From Nocardia wallacei (GTDB lineage: Bacteria > Actinomycetota > Actinomycetes > Mycobacteriales > Mycobacteriaceae): a stretch of DNA of 64,000 nucleotides. The first letter of the stretch is position 1; every line of letters begins with the position of its first letter. Positions 43,760-52,734 of the stretch are shown here, piece after piece. The translations under genes were made by a program, and so were the position numbers. The notes under the pieces were generated by a model, which was not told the origin of the DNA, searched no databases, and saw nothing but the letters and a program-made list of their open reading frames with translations. Where the stretch lies: positions 29,265 to 93,264 of the forward strand of contig NZ_JARWOP010000235.1 of NCBI RefSeq assembly GCF_029868745.1. Reading direction: 5' to 3'.

Positions 43760-44601
43760 AAACCCTTCCGCCGATCGATCGCGCGCCGCTGCGCAGGCGG
43801 CGGTGGCGGGCCGTGGGTGTTCAGGTCGCGTGCGTGGTGATCACGCTGTTCATGGCCTTGCCGATCGTGCTCGTCGCCCTGTCGGCGTTCTCCTCGCGCG
43901 AGGCGCTCAACCGCTTCCCGAAGCCGTTGGCGCCGGACGAATTCTCGGCCGACACCCTGGTGTCGTTCTTCCGCGCCACCGGAACGGCCGCGGCCCTGGG
44001 GAATTCGGTGCTGGTCGGGCTCTACACCGTGTTCTGGTCGCTGGTCGTCGGTGCTCCGGCGGGATATGCCTTGGCGCGCTACGGCTTCCGTGGACGGGAC
44101 GCGTATCAGGTGTTCGTGCTGCTGGTGCGGGCATTGCCGATCGTGGTGCTGTCGGTGCCGCTGGCGACGATCTTCCTGCACCTGCACGTCTACGACACGG
44201 TGCTGGCGGTCACGCTGGTACACACGGTGCTGGCGCTGCCCACCACGGTGCTCATCACCGCGAGCATCTTCGTCTCGGTTCCGGCCGATCTCGAGGAGGC
44301 GGCCCGCGTCTTCGGCTGCAGCAGATGGCAGGCCGCGCGCAGAGTCGTTGTGCCGCTGGCCCTTCCGGGCCTGGCGGCGTCGTCCATCTTCACCTTCGTA
44401 CTGTCCTGGAACGAGATCCTGGGCGCGACCATCGTGACACTGAGCCACCGCACGCTGCCCGCCCAGGTGCTCACCGCGCTGGGCGAGGCGTCCACGCCGT
44501 ACCGGTTCGCGGGCGGGTTCGCGCTGATCGTCCCGGCACTGCTGTTCATCCTGGTGATGCGGCGCTATCTGGTGAACATGTGGGGGACGACGCTGCGATG
44601 A
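43756..44601 (+). CDS. ABC importer permease (MalG-like)
   Basis: A 281-residue permease with six membrane helices. The EAA loop is DLEEAARVFGCSRWQAARRV (about residues 177-196), and the C-terminal YLVNMWGTTLR is typical of MalG-type subunits. The basic N-terminus (RAPLRRRRWRAVG) anchors the first helix. Coupled to the upstream permease by ATGA overlap. Confidence 0.93.
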   Translation: MKTLPPIDRAPLRRRRWRAVGVQVACVVITLFMALPIVLVALSAFSSREALNRFPKPLAPDEFSADTLVSFFRATGTAAALGNSVLVGLYTVFWSLVVGAPAGYALARYGFRGRDAYQVFVLLVRALPIVVLSVPLATIFLHLHVYDTVLAVTLVHTVLALPTTVLITASIFVSVPADLEEAARVFGCSRWQAARRVVVPLALPGLAASSIFTFVLSWNEILGATIVTLSHRTLPAQVLTALGEASTPYRFAGGFALIVPALLFILVMRRYLVNMWGTTLR

Positions 44602-44626
44602 GACGTCGGAGAACAGGGGTTTCGGT

Positions 44627-45694
44627 ATGGCTGAGGTGATCCTGCGCGAGCTGGTGAAGACCTATCCGGGTGGCACCGTGCGCGCCACCGACGACGTCTC
44701 GCTGGAGATCGCCGACGGCGAGTTCATGGTGCTGCTCGGCCCGTCCGGCTGCGGCAAGACCACCCTGCTGCGCATGATCGCCGGGCTCGACCTGCCCGAC
44801 TCCGGGCAGATCGTCATCGGCGGCCGCGACGTCACCTATCTCGAACCGCGGCGGCGCAACCTGTCGATGGTGTTCCAGTCCTATGCGGTGTTCCCCAACA
44901 AGAAGGTGTCCGACAACATCGGATTCGGCCTGCGGGTGCACGGCGTGCCCGCCGAGGAGATCCGCCGCAAGGTCGCCTGGGCCGCGGACCTGCTGCAGCT
45001 GACGCCGTATCTGGACCGCTACCCGGCGCAGCTGTCCGGCGGCCAGCGCCAGCGGGTCGCGGTCGCCCGCGCGATCGTGATGGACGCCGATGTGCTGCTC
45101 ATGGACGAGCCGCTGTCGAATCTGGATGCGCTGCTGCGGATGTCGTTCCGGGCCGAGTTGAAGAAGCTGGTTGCCGAACTCGGCACCACCACCGTGTACG
45201 TCACCCACGACCAGGTGGAGGCCCTGTCGCTGGGCCACCGCGTGGCGGTGCTGCGCGACGGGCGGATCGCGCAGACCGGCACCCCGACCGACGTCTACGA
45301 CCGGCCCGCCACCGAATTCGTCGGCGGCTTCCTCGGCAGCCCGCCGATGAACTTCCTCACCGGCACGGTCGCGGCCGCGCGCCTCGAGCTGGGCGGCCAA
45401 TCGCTGGCGGTCCCCGCGGCCCTGTCGTCGTTCGAGGGCCGCGAGCTGCGACTCGGCATCCGGCCCGAAGCGGTCGTGATGGGCGATCCCGGCACCGTGC
45501 GCGGCGAACTGCAGGTGCTCGAGCCGCTCGGCTCGTCGACCCTGCTCACCGCCGAGGTCGCCGGGCAGGCGTTGAAGATCCAGGCCCCGGCCGGGTTCCG
45601 CGCCGAACCCGGCAGCGCGCTGGCCCTGCGCCTCCCGCCCGAGGCGAGCCGCTGGTACGACCCGGACACCGGACTGCTGCTCGCCACCGCGTAG
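44627..45694 (+). CDS. ABC importer ATPase (MalK/UgpC-like)
   Basis: A 355-residue ATP-binding subunit. Walker A is GPSGCGKTTLL (about residue 39), the signature is LSGGQRQRVAVARAI (about 133), Walker B is VLLMDEPLSNLDALL (about 157) and the H-loop is YVTHDQVEALS. The C-terminal 110 residues are the OB-fold (TOBE) regulatory region: LRLGIRPEAVVMG. Completes the SBP-permease-permease-ATPase operon. The helical-loop FQSYAVFPNKKVSDNIGFGL has N-K-K instead of the more usual H-x-T, a minor variation. Confidence 0.95.
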   Translation: MAEVILRELVKTYPGGTVRATDDVSLEIADGEFMVLLGPSGCGKTTLLRMIAGLDLPDSGQIVIGGRDVTYLEPRRRNLSMVFQSYAVFPNKKVSDNIGFGLRVHGVPAEEIRRKVAWAADLLQLTPYLDRYPAQLSGGQRQRVAVARAIVMDADVLLMDEPLSNLDALLRMSFRAELKKLVAELGTTTVYVTHDQVEALSLGHRVAVLRDGRIAQTGTPTDVYDRPATEFVGGFLGSPPMNFLTGTVAAARLELGGQSLAVPAALSSFEGRELRLGIRPEAVVMGDPGTVRGELQVLEPLGSSTLLTAEVAGQALKIQAPAGFRAEPGSALALRLPPEASRWYDPDTGLLLATA

Positions 45695-45708
45695 CGCCCG
45701 CCGACCCT

Positions 45709-45733
45709 GGCCGGAAATACGGATTTCCTGGCC
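45709..45733. terminator. Hairpin after the ABC importer operon
   Basis: GGCC-GGAAAT-ACGG-ATTTCC-T-GGCC can form a 10-bp stem with one bulged T and a four-base loop, 14 bases after the ATPase stop. There is no U-tract, so termination would be of the actinobacterial stem-only kind. It could also be an operator for choD, which starts 75 bases later. Confidence 0.4.
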
Positions 45734-45808
45734 GCAGCTGTGTGCCACCCGAGGCGCTTTCCTCGCTAACGTCCCAGGTGGGGTGGTACCGGCGACGGAA
45801 GGCAGGAC

Positions 45809-47545
45809 ATGGCGTTCGACTACGACGTGGTGGTCATCGGGTCCGGGTTCGGCGGCAGCGTCACCGCGCTGCGCCTGACCGAGAAGGGGTACCGGGTCGG
45901 CGTACTCGAGGCCGGCCGCCGCTTCGCCGACGACGAGTTCGCCGCGACCTCTTGGCGCGCCCGGCGCTTCCTGTGGGCGCCCAAACTCGGCTGCTTCGGC
46001 ATCCAGCGCCTGACACTACTGAAGGACACCTTCATCATGAGCGGCGCGGGGGTCGGCGGCGGCTCGCTGGTGTACGCCAACACGCTCTACGAACCGCCGG
46101 AGAAGTTCTTCGCGGACCCGCAGTGGGCGCACATCACCGATTGGCGCGCCGAACTCGCCCCGCACTACGACCAGGCCAAGCGGATGCTGGGCGTGACGAT
46201 CAACCCGGCCACCACCGCGGCCGACCGGGTGCTGGCGGAGGTCGCCGAGGACATGGGCGTCGGCGCCGGCTATCGGAGCACGCCGGTCGGAGTGTTGTTC
46301 GGCGGCAACGGGGTTCGGCCCGGTCAAGAGATCCCCGATCCGTTCTTCGGTGGCGTCGGCCCGGATCGCCGCGCCTGCACCCACTGTGGCGAGTGCATGA
46401 CCGGGTGCCGCCACAACGCCAAGAACACTCTGGTCAAGAACTATCTGTATCTGGCCGAGAAGTCCGGCGCGACAGTGCATGCACTCACCACGGTGGTCGA
46501 CGTCCGGCCGCTTCCGGACGGCGGATACGCCATCGAGACCGTTCGCACCGGCCGCTGGGTCCGTAAGGCGCGCAAAACCTTCACCGCCGAACAGGTGGTC
46601 TTCTCCGCCGCCGCGCTGGGCACCCAGAAACTCCTGCACCGCCTGCGCGATACCGGGTCGCTACCGGGCATCTCAACGCGGCTCGGGTATCTGTCGCGCA
46701 CCAATTCCGAAGAGCTGCTGTCGGTTCGCAGCCGCGACAAGACCACCGACTTCACCAAGGGCGTGGCCATCACCTCCTCGGTGCATCCCGACCCCGACAC
46801 CCACATCGAACCGGTGCGCTACGGCAAGGGCAGCAATGTGCTCTCGCTGATGACGACGGTGATGTTCGACGAGGACGGCCACACCTCCCCGATCCGGCTG
46901 TGGCTGCGCGAATTGCGCCGCGGCCGAAGGGATCTGCCCGTGATCCTCAATCCGCGGCACTGGTCGGAACGGATGATCGGGCTGCTGGTCATGCAGTCGG
47001 TGGACAACTCCATCACCACCTACACCCGCCGCGGCGCGTTCGGCCGCCGCCGCATGACCACCAAACAGGGTGTGGGACAACCGAACCCGACCTGGATTCC
47101 GGCCGGTCACGAGGTGGCCCGGCGGGTCGCGGAGAAGATCGACGGCATTCCCACCGGAAGCATCACCACACCGTTCGGCATCCCCATGACCGGGCACTTC
47201 ATCGGCGGCTGCGTCATCGGCGACTCACCCGACAGCGGCGTTGTCGACCCGTACCACCGCATGTACGGCCACCCCGGGCTGCATGTCATCGACGGCTCGA
47301 CGATCTCGGCCAACCTCGGCGTGAATCCGTCCCTGACGATCACCGCCCAGGCCGAACGCGCGGTGTCGCTGTGGCCCAACCGTGGTGAGGCGGACCCGCG
47401 CCCGGAACTCGGTGCGCCGTACCGCCGCCTCGGCCCCGTCACGCCGCACCGCCCCGTGGTGCCCGCCGACGCACCGGCCGCGCTGCGGCTGCCGATCGTC
47501 GACATCACCCACCGCCCGGCCGACGACGCCGGTCTCAGGAATTGA
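45809..47545 (+). CDS. choD: GMC oxidoreductase, ChoD-type (putative cholesterol oxidase)
   Basis: A 578-residue flavoprotein, the same length as mycobacterial ChoD. The FAD site is VVIGSGFGGSVTALRL (residues about 8-23) with VGVLEAGRR, and GAGVGGGSLVYANTLY near 72 is the GMC signature. A cysteine-rich segment C-x2-C-x2-C-x3-C (CTHCGECMTGC, about residues 190-200) is followed by RHNAKNTLVKNYL. The end HVIDGSTISANLGVNPSLTI carries the conserved His-Asn active-site pair region. It lacks a signal peptide. Whether ChoD proteins really oxidise cholesterol is disputed. It overlaps the convergent TetR gene by 11 bases. Confidence 0.9.
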   Translation: MAFDYDVVVIGSGFGGSVTALRLTEKGYRVGVLEAGRRFADDEFAATSWRARRFLWAPKLGCFGIQRLTLLKDTFIMSGAGVGGGSLVYANTLYEPPEKFFADPQWAHITDWRAELAPHYDQAKRMLGVTINPATTAADRVLAEVAEDMGVGAGYRSTPVGVLFGGNGVRPGQEIPDPFFGGVGPDRRACTHCGECMTGCRHNAKNTLVKNYLYLAEKSGATVHALTTVVDVRPLPDGGYAIETVRTGRWVRKARKTFTAEQVVFSAAALGTQKLLHRLRDTGSLPGISTRLGYLSRTNSEELLSVRSRDKTTDFTKGVAITSSVHPDPDTHIEPVRYGKGSNVLSLMTTVMFDEDGHTSPIRLWLRELRRGRRDLPVILNPRHWSERMIGLLVMQSVDNSITTYTRRGAFGRRRMTTKQGVGQPNPTWIPAGHEVARRVAEKIDGIPTGSITTPFGIPMTGHFIGGCVIGDSPDSGVVDPYHRMYGHPGLHVIDGSTISANLGVNPSLTITAQAERAVSLWPNRGEADPRPELGAPYRRLGPVTPHRPVVPADAPAALRLPIVDITHRPADDAGLRN

Positions 47546-48119
47546 TGCCCGCGGTCAGGATCGCCGCCAGCTCCCGGTAGGCGTGCGCGTCGTCCATGCC
47601 GGTGCCGGCGCGCACGCCGCCCTGCTGGATGCGGACCATCATGGTGGCGGCCAGGTCGGCGGCGAAGGCGGCGTGGACGTCACGGAACTCGCCCGCGGCG
47701 ACGCCGTCGGTGATCAGCTCGCGCACCCGGCGCGCGGCGATCCTGGTGTTCTTCTCGTACACCGCGCGCGCCGGGGCGAAGGCGTCCAGGTCGGTCATGA
47801 ACCGCTCGGAGGCGGCCGACAGCTCGGTGCCGACCGCCGACAGGTAGGCGACGATACGCCGTTGCGCCCCATCGACTTCCGCGATCCGCGACTCCACCGC
47901 GTCGGTAGCGCGCCGGAAGAAGTGCACGGTCGCCGCCCGCACCAGTTGTTCCTTACTCCCGGCGAGGGTGTACAGCGTGGATTTCGAGCAGCGCAGGCGC
48001 GCCGCGATCTCGCCGAGCGTCAGATGCGCGAAGCCCTCGGTCAGGAACAGGTCGACCAACGCGTCGAACAGTTCGGTGCGCCGCCGGGTGGCGAACTCGG
48101 CGCGGGTGGGCTGGACCAT
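47535..48119 (-). CDS. TetR family transcriptional regulator
   Basis: A 194-residue repressor. HTH: RRTELFDALVDLFLTEGFAH, then LTLGEIAARLRCSKSTLYTL (residues about 13-52). The C-terminal domain ends YRELAAILTAGINS. The ATG at 48119 was chosen because the longer open frame to 48296 runs over the divergent promoter and the acyl-CoA dehydrogenase start. Divergent from that gene, it probably represses it and itself through the dyads at 48129-48194. Confidence 0.88.
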   Translation of the reverse strand: MVQPTRAEFATRRRTELFDALVDLFLTEGFAHLTLGEIAARLRCSKSTLYTLAGSKEQLVRAATVHFFRRATDAVESRIAEVDGAQRRIVAYLSAVGTELSAASERFMTDLDAFAPARAVYEKNTRIAARRVRELITDGVAAGEFRDVHAAFAADLAATMMVRIQQGGVRAGTGMDDAHAYRELAAILTAGINS

Positions 48120-48164
48120 ATCCGCGATAGTACTGACGTACTGCTTGCGGTACCGTCCGGCGGA

Positions 48165-48194
48165 ACAGTACCGTGAGCGGTAATCTGGTACTGT
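48165..48194. promoter_or_regulatory. Long inverted repeat between TetR and acyl-CoA dehydrogenase genes
   Basis: ACAGTACC and GGTACTGT form a perfect 8-bp inverted repeat with a 14-base spacer. Further GTAC-centred sites lie nearby: AGTAC-TGAC-GTACT at 48129-48142 and GGTACC at 48150-48154. The cluster lies between the divergent starts (48119 and 48223) and is a likely binding region for the TetR protein. Confidence 0.5.
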
Positions 48195-48222
48195 CTGCCG
48201 TTCGACCAGCAAGGAGCCGCGC

Positions 48223-49365
48223 GTGGCCGTCGATCGCCTGCTGCCCACCGCCGAAGCGCGGGACCTGATCCAGCTGACCCGCGATATCGCGGACAAGACG
48301 CTCGCGCCGATCGTCGACGCGCACGAGAAGGCCGAGACCTATCCCGAGGGTGTGTTCGCGACGCTGGGTGAGGCCGGGCTGCTGAGCCTGCCGTACCCGG
48401 CCGAATGGGGCGGCGGCGACCAACCCTACGAGGTGTACCTCCAGGTGCTCGAGGAGATCGCGGCGCGATGGGCGGCGGTGGCCGTGGCGGTGAGCGTGCA
48501 CAGCCTGTCCTGCTATCCGCTGCTGGCCTTCGGCACCGAGGAGCAGCGGCAGCGGTGGCTGCCGGACATGCTGGGCGGTACCACGATCGGCGCCTACAGC
48601 CTGTCCGAGCCGCAGGCCGGATCCGATGCCGCGGCCCTGACCTGCAAGGCGGTCCCGGGCCCGGACGGCTACCGCGTCACCGGCACCAAGGCGTGGATCA
48701 CGCACGGCGGCCGCGCCGACTTCTACACACTGTTCGCCCGCACCGGCGAGGGCTCGCGCGGCATCTCCTGCTTCCTCGTCGACAAGGACACTCCCGGACT
48801 GAGTTTCGGCAAGCCGGAGGAGAAGATGGGCCTGTCCGCGGTGCCCACGACCAGCGCCCACTACGACGACGCCCGGATCGACGCCGACCGCCGCATCGGC
48901 GCGGAGGGCCAGGGCCTCCAGATCGCTTTCAGCGCACTGGATTCCGGCCGCCTCGGCATCGCGGCGGTGGCGGTCGGCCTGGCGCAGGCGGCCCTGGACG
49001 AGGCGGTCGACTACGCCCGGCAGCGCACCGCGTTCGGCCGCCGGATCATCGACCATCAGGGCTTGGGCTTCCTGCTGGCGGACATGGCCGCGGCGGTCGA
49101 CTCCGCCCGCGCCACCTATCTCGACGCCGCCCGCCGCCGCGACGCCGGACTTCCCTACTCCCGCAACGCTTCCGTGGCCAAGCTGGTCGCCACCGACGCC
49201 GCCATGAAGGTCACCACCGACGCCGTGCAGGTGCTCGGCGGCTACGGCTACACCCGTGACTTCCGGGTGGAGCGCTACATGCGCGAGGCCAAGATCACCC
49301 AGATCTTCGAGGGCACCAACCAGATTCAGCGCCTGGTCATCGCCCGCTCGCTCGCGGGGTCCTGA
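48223..49365 (+). CDS. Acyl-CoA dehydrogenase
   Basis: A 380-residue FAD enzyme of fatty-acid or branched-chain acyl-CoA oxidation. Family signatures: YSLSEPQAGSDAAAL (about residue 125), RTAFGRRIIDHQGLGFLLAD, and GGYGYTRDFRVERYMREAKI with the catalytic-Glu region ending IFEGTNQIQRLVIAR. Start GTG at 48223 with AAGGAGC upstream. It lies opposite a TetR gene with palindromic sites between. Substrate chain length cannot be read from sequence. Confidence 0.94.
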   Translation: MAVDRLLPTAEARDLIQLTRDIADKTLAPIVDAHEKAETYPEGVFATLGEAGLLSLPYPAEWGGGDQPYEVYLQVLEEIAARWAAVAVAVSVHSLSCYPLLAFGTEEQRQRWLPDMLGGTTIGAYSLSEPQAGSDAAALTCKAVPGPDGYRVTGTKAWITHGGRADFYTLFARTGEGSRGISCFLVDKDTPGLSFGKPEEKMGLSAVPTTSAHYDDARIDADRRIGAEGQGLQIAFSALDSGRLGIAAVAVGLAQAALDEAVDYARQRTAFGRRIIDHQGLGFLLADMAAAVDSARATYLDAARRRDAGLPYSRNASVAKLVATDAAMKVTTDAVQVLGGYGYTRDFRVERYMREAKITQIFEGTNQIQRLVIARSLAGS

Positions 49366-49388
49366 AGCCGGGGCAGGACTCGGGTGCG

Positions 49389-49826
49389 TCAGTACACCGT
49401 GGTCGGATCCGGGTCGGCGGTGAGTTCGCCGCGCAGCAGCCGGACGAAGACCTCGGCGAAGCGCAGCAACCACACGGTGTCCACGTTGCGGCAGTAGCGC
49501 GTGGCCCCACCGCCGGTCCCCCAGCCGTTCACGACCTCCTGCGGGATCGCGGGCGTCCATCCGTGCAGGCGGTCACGCACGCGCTCGGACAACTCCACCA
49601 CGGTCGCCACCCGGCCGGGATCGCTGCCGAGATACTTGTCCAGCGCGGGCCGGACGCTCCCGGTGACACTCGCCTGCCTCCGCCACTCGACGCCGGCCTC
49701 CGCCAGCCAGACGGGGCGGTCCGGGTCGGCGTCGATTTCCGCCGAGAGCAGATGCAGCCACAACTCCGCGGACTCGTCGCGACACCAGAAGCCGCCGTCG
49801 CGGTAGTCGATGTAGGAGGTGCCCAT
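49389..49826 (-). CDS. Hypothetical protein
   Basis: A 145-residue protein I do not recognise as a named family; it looks like a conserved actinobacterial cytosolic protein. It starts GTSYIDYRDGGFWCRDESAE and has many aromatic residues and conserved-looking acidic clusters (SAEIDADPDRPVWLAEAG). The ATG at 49826 is preferred over the GTG at 49850 for want of a site at either; the longer version adds eight residues. Same strand as, and 60 bases downstream of, the stress operon ending with the Rv1733c-like gene. Confidence 0.6.
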   Translation of the reverse strand: MGTSYIDYRDGGFWCRDESAELWLHLLSAEIDADPDRPVWLAEAGVEWRRQASVTGSVRPALDKYLGSDPGRVATVVELSERVRDRLHGWTPAIPQEVVNGWGTGGGATRYCRNVDTVWLLRFAEVFVRLLRGELTADPDPTTVY

Positions 49827-49886
49827 GCGCGGTAGTCCACCACGGCCCACCCGTCCCTCCCATCGCTGGTGAGCGGGGTCGCCGGG

Positions 49887-50474
49887 TTACGAACCGAGGG
49901 CCGGGCTCACCTCTTTCCACTCGTGTTCCCACGCGGCGCTGCGTCGACGATCGAGCAGTCGGCCGCTCAGCCACACCACAACGCCTGTGGCCGTGGCGAT
50001 TCCCGCAAAGGTGAGTAGACCGAGGCCGATGCCCTGGCCGATCGCCGCGTCGGCCGCGACGGGATCGGTGGTGGGGCGGCCGTCGGGCCCCAGCCACAGT
50101 TCGATCCGATCGCCGCGCTTCGCGGTTCCGGCCACATCGACCGGCGCCTCACCCGTGCGGCCCTCGTGGTTCCACCGCGCCTCGGCCTGCATTCGGTCCA
50201 CGGTCACCCGGTCGGTGGCGGGCACCCGGACCGGGTCCGTGATGACCACCGCAGGCACCGTCACCTTCGCGGCATTCTCCGATTCGATGCGCGCGACCGC
50301 GGCGGTGTAGCCGTCGACACCCGCGGGTATCGAGGCCGGGATCGCCAGCAGGACCACCACCGCCGCCAGCAGCCGGATCCAGCCCTCCACCCGGTCGACC
50401 CCGCGCAGCATCGGATTTCGCGCCCACGGTGCGAGCCGCCAGGCGCGCCGCACCATCGAAATGTCGCGTACCAT
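49887..50474 (-). CDS. Rv1733c-like membrane protein
   Basis: A 195-residue protein with two transmembrane helices (residues about 35-55, LLAAVVVLLAIPASIPAGV, and 155-175, GLGLLTFAGIATATGVVVWL) flanking a soluble loop. The layout, the WARNPMLRGVDRVEGWIR lead-in and the WLGPDGRPTTDP motif match the Rv1733c family, a dormancy (DosR) antigen of unknown function in M. tuberculosis. ATG at 50474 has a GAGG site; a GTG at 50492 would add six residues. It is the last gene of the operon that starts at the UsfY-like gene. Confidence 0.85.
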   Translation of the reverse strand: MVRDISMVRRAWRLAPWARNPMLRGVDRVEGWIRLLAAVVVLLAIPASIPAGVDGYTAAVARIESENAAKVTVPAVVITDPVRVPATDRVTVDRMQAEARWNHEGRTGEAPVDVAGTAKRGDRIELWLGPDGRPTTDPVAADAAIGQGIGLGLLTFAGIATATGVVVWLSGRLLDRRRSAAWEHEWKEVSPALGS

Positions 50475-50513
50475 CTCGACCTCGAGTCGCACTCACCAGA
50501 CGGGCCGGTTCGG

Positions 50514-50837
50514 CTACTTCCCGAGCGCCGAGGCCAGCTCCTTCTTCGTCATCTTGGAACGGCCCGAGATACCACGCTGCCGCGCCTCGTTGTAGAGCTG
50601 GTCGCGGGTCGGTCCGCCGGGGCCGCTGTGCGACCGCTGCCCGCCGCGGCGCTGCGGGGATTTGTCCCGCACACTCGACTTGCTCGCCGTGCGCGACTGT
50701 CCGGACTGGGCGCGGTTCTTGTTCACCGTGCGCGCCGCGATCTCCTTGGACCGGCGGGTACTCGCGCCCCGGCTCTGCTCGGAATCCTTGATGTGCTCGT
50801 ATTCGCGTTCCTGTTTCGCGGTCCATTCCTTGGGCAT
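50514..50837 (-). CDS. Small basic protein with Rho-N/HeH-like C-terminus ("plasmid stabilization" family)
   Basis: A 107-residue highly basic protein. The N-terminal MPKEWTAKQEREYEHIKDSE, the central AARTVNKNRAQSGQSRTASK and the C-terminal PTRDQLYNEARQRGISGRSK plus MTKKELASALGK are conserved in an actinobacterial family usually annotated as plasmid stabilisation protein, though nothing links it to plasmids. The C-terminus resembles the SAP/HeH or Rho N-terminal nucleic-acid-binding motif. GGAGGTG precedes the ATG. It lies 19 bases after the ThDP gene stop and 39 before the Rv1733c-like start, inside the stress operon. Confidence 0.82.
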   Translation of the reverse strand: MPKEWTAKQEREYEHIKDSEQSRGASTRRSKEIAARTVNKNRAQSGQSRTASKSSVRDKSPQRRGGQRSHSGPGGPTRDQLYNEARQRGISGRSKMTKKELASALGK

Positions 50838-50856
50838 CTCACACCTCCAGTGTTCG

Positions 50857-52644
50857 TCACGGAATGAATTCCTGGACTTTGGCTTTCGCGCCCTGCGCCA
50901 CCAGGTGCAACGCGTCGGGATCGCCGTGCAGCAGCGCCGAGGCGGTGTCCTTCAGCTGATCCCAGGTGGCGTGCGGCGGGATCGGCGGCATCTCCGGATC
51001 GCACCGGACGTCGAGCAGCACGGGACCGTCGGCTGCGAAGGCGCGGTCCCAGGCGTCCCCGAGCTGGTCCGGGTTGTCGACGGAGATCGCGGTGAAGCCG
51101 GCGCAGCGCGCGATATCGGCGTAGGAGACATCCGGAAGAGTCTGGGACTCTTCGAATTTCGGCGCGCCGCCCATCGCCCGCAACTCCCAGGTGACCTGGT
51201 TCAGGTCGTTGTTGTGGAAGACGCAGACGATCAGGCGCGGGTCGCTCCACCGGTCCCGGTAGCGGGCGATGGTGAGCAGTTCGGCCATGCCGTTCATCTG
51301 CATGGCGCCGTCACCGGCCAGCGCGATCGCGGGCCGATCCGGATGGGCGAATTTGGCGCCGATCGCATACGGCACGGCGGGCCCCATGGTGGCGAGCGTG
51401 CCCGACAGCGAGCCGCGCATCTCGCCGCGCATCCGCAGGCACCGCGCGTACCAGTTGGTGGACGAGCCGGAATCCGCTGTCACGATGGCGTTCTCGGGAA
51501 TTCGCTGCGACAACTCCCAGACCACCCGCATCGGATTCACCGGGTGCGCCTCGAGCATCGATTGCCGCTCCACGACCTCCCACCAGCGCTGCACATTCTT
51601 TTCGATCGTCTCCCGCCAGGACCGGTCCTGCTTCCGCTGCACCAGTGAAATCAGCTGGGCGACAGTAGCTTTGGCGTCGCCGATCAAGTTCACCTCGGTC
51701 GGGTAGCGCATGCCGATGAAGGCGCCGTCGATGTCGATCTCGACGGCGCGGGCCTGCCGGAAGTCGGGCAGGAACTGGGAATAGGGGAAGTTCGACCCGA
51801 TGATGAGCAGCGTGTCGCAATCGCGCATCAGCTCGTAGCTCGGGCGGCTGCCGAGCAGCCCGATCGGGCCGGTGACGAACGGCAGGTCGTCGGGCAGCAC
51901 ATCCTTGCCCAGCAGGGCCTTCGCGACACCGGCGCCGGTGCGCTCGGCGAGTTCGGTGATCTCCGCCGCCGCTCCCCTGGCGCCCTGCCCGACCAGGATC
52001 GCCACCTTGGATCCGGCGTCGATGATCTCGGCCGCGCGGCGGACCTCCTCGGCCGGGGGCAGCACCGTGCCCGGGTGGACCGGTCCCGGCGCGCTCGAGG
52101 GCACCTGCTTGAACTCGTGCGCCGGCGGCTCGTACGGCTGCTCCTGCAGATCGGCGGGCACGATGATCGCGGTCGGCGCGCGCCGGGTCATCGCGACGCG
52201 GATCGCGCGGTCGAGCGCGTTGGGGAGCTGCGCGGGGACATTCACCTCCACCAGATAGTCGCTCGCGACATCCTTGTAGAGGCTTTGCAGATCGACTTCC
52301 TGCTGGTAGCTGCCGCCCATGGCGCTGCGGGCCGTCTGACCGACGATCGCCACCACCGGCACGTGGTCCAGTTTCGCGTCGTACAACCCGTTCAGCAGGT
52401 GGATGGCGCCGGGACCGGAGGTGGCCGTGCACACCCCGACCTTCCCGCTGAACTTGGCGTAACCGGTGGCCTGGAACGCGGCCATCTCCTCGTGCCGGGC
52501 CTGGATGAACGCCGGATTGTCCGCGGCCCGGCCGAAGGCGGCCACCAGCCCGTTGATCCCGTCACCGGGGTAGCCGAAGACCTGCTCGACCCCCCACTCT
52601 CGCAGCCGCTGCACGATGTGGTCGCCCACTTGTTGCTCAGCCAT
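50857..52644 (-). CDS. Thiamine-diphosphate-dependent enzyme (pyruvate oxidase/acetolactate-synthase-like)
   Basis: A 595-residue ThDP enzyme with the three-domain layout of the POX/AHAS family. The catalytic Glu is in ARHEEMAAFQATGYA (about residue 50). The ThDP-Mg site is GDGAMQMNGMAELL followed by HNNDLNQVTWE (about residues 450-490). The central FAD/nucleotide-like domain has LVGQGARGAAAEITEL. AGGAGAGG precedes the ATG at 52644. Pyruvate decarboxylation to acetate or an oxalyl/sulfo-substrate are possible; the exact reaction is not predictable. It belongs to the leftward stress operon and may have its own upstream promoter at 52691-52715. Confidence 0.9.
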   Translation of the reverse strand: MAEQQVGDHIVQRLREWGVEQVFGYPGDGINGLVAAFGRAADNPAFIQARHEEMAAFQATGYAKFSGKVGVCTATSGPGAIHLLNGLYDAKLDHVPVVAIVGQTARSAMGGSYQQEVDLQSLYKDVASDYLVEVNVPAQLPNALDRAIRVAMTRRAPTAIIVPADLQEQPYEPPAHEFKQVPSSAPGPVHPGTVLPPAEEVRRAAEIIDAGSKVAILVGQGARGAAAEITELAERTGAGVAKALLGKDVLPDDLPFVTGPIGLLGSRPSYELMRDCDTLLIIGSNFPYSQFLPDFRQARAVEIDIDGAFIGMRYPTEVNLIGDAKATVAQLISLVQRKQDRSWRETIEKNVQRWWEVVERQSMLEAHPVNPMRVVWELSQRIPENAIVTADSGSSTNWYARCLRMRGEMRGSLSGTLATMGPAVPYAIGAKFAHPDRPAIALAGDGAMQMNGMAELLTIARYRDRWSDPRLIVCVFHNNDLNQVTWELRAMGGAPKFEESQTLPDVSYADIARCAGFTAISVDNPDQLGDAWDRAFAADGPVLLDVRCDPEMPPIPPHATWDQLKDTASALLHGDPDALHLVAQGAKAKVQEFIP

Positions 52645-52690
52645 CGCCTCTCCTGTCCGTGTCGGGTCGTCCGGGGGCGCTGTCGGCCGG

Positions 52691-52715
52691 ATACCCGGGA
52701 ACCGGCCCACCAATC
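52691..52715 (-). promoter_or_regulatory. Possible internal SigF-type promoter before the ThDP gene
   Basis: On the minus strand GATT, 15 bases, then GGGTAT. The -10 is a perfect SigF match, the -35 has one mismatch. The -10 is 47 bases before the start codon at 52644. It lies in the gap between the P450 and ThDP genes and could give the downstream half of the operon an extra start. Confidence 0.4.
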
Positions 52716-52734
52716 ACGGGGGCGTACCCAGTGC

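Noticed and set aside
48121..48222. KstR-type cholesterol regulon operator near choD
   Set aside because: The dyads here are GTAC-centred and do not match the KstR consensus (AAC-N-N-GTT core).
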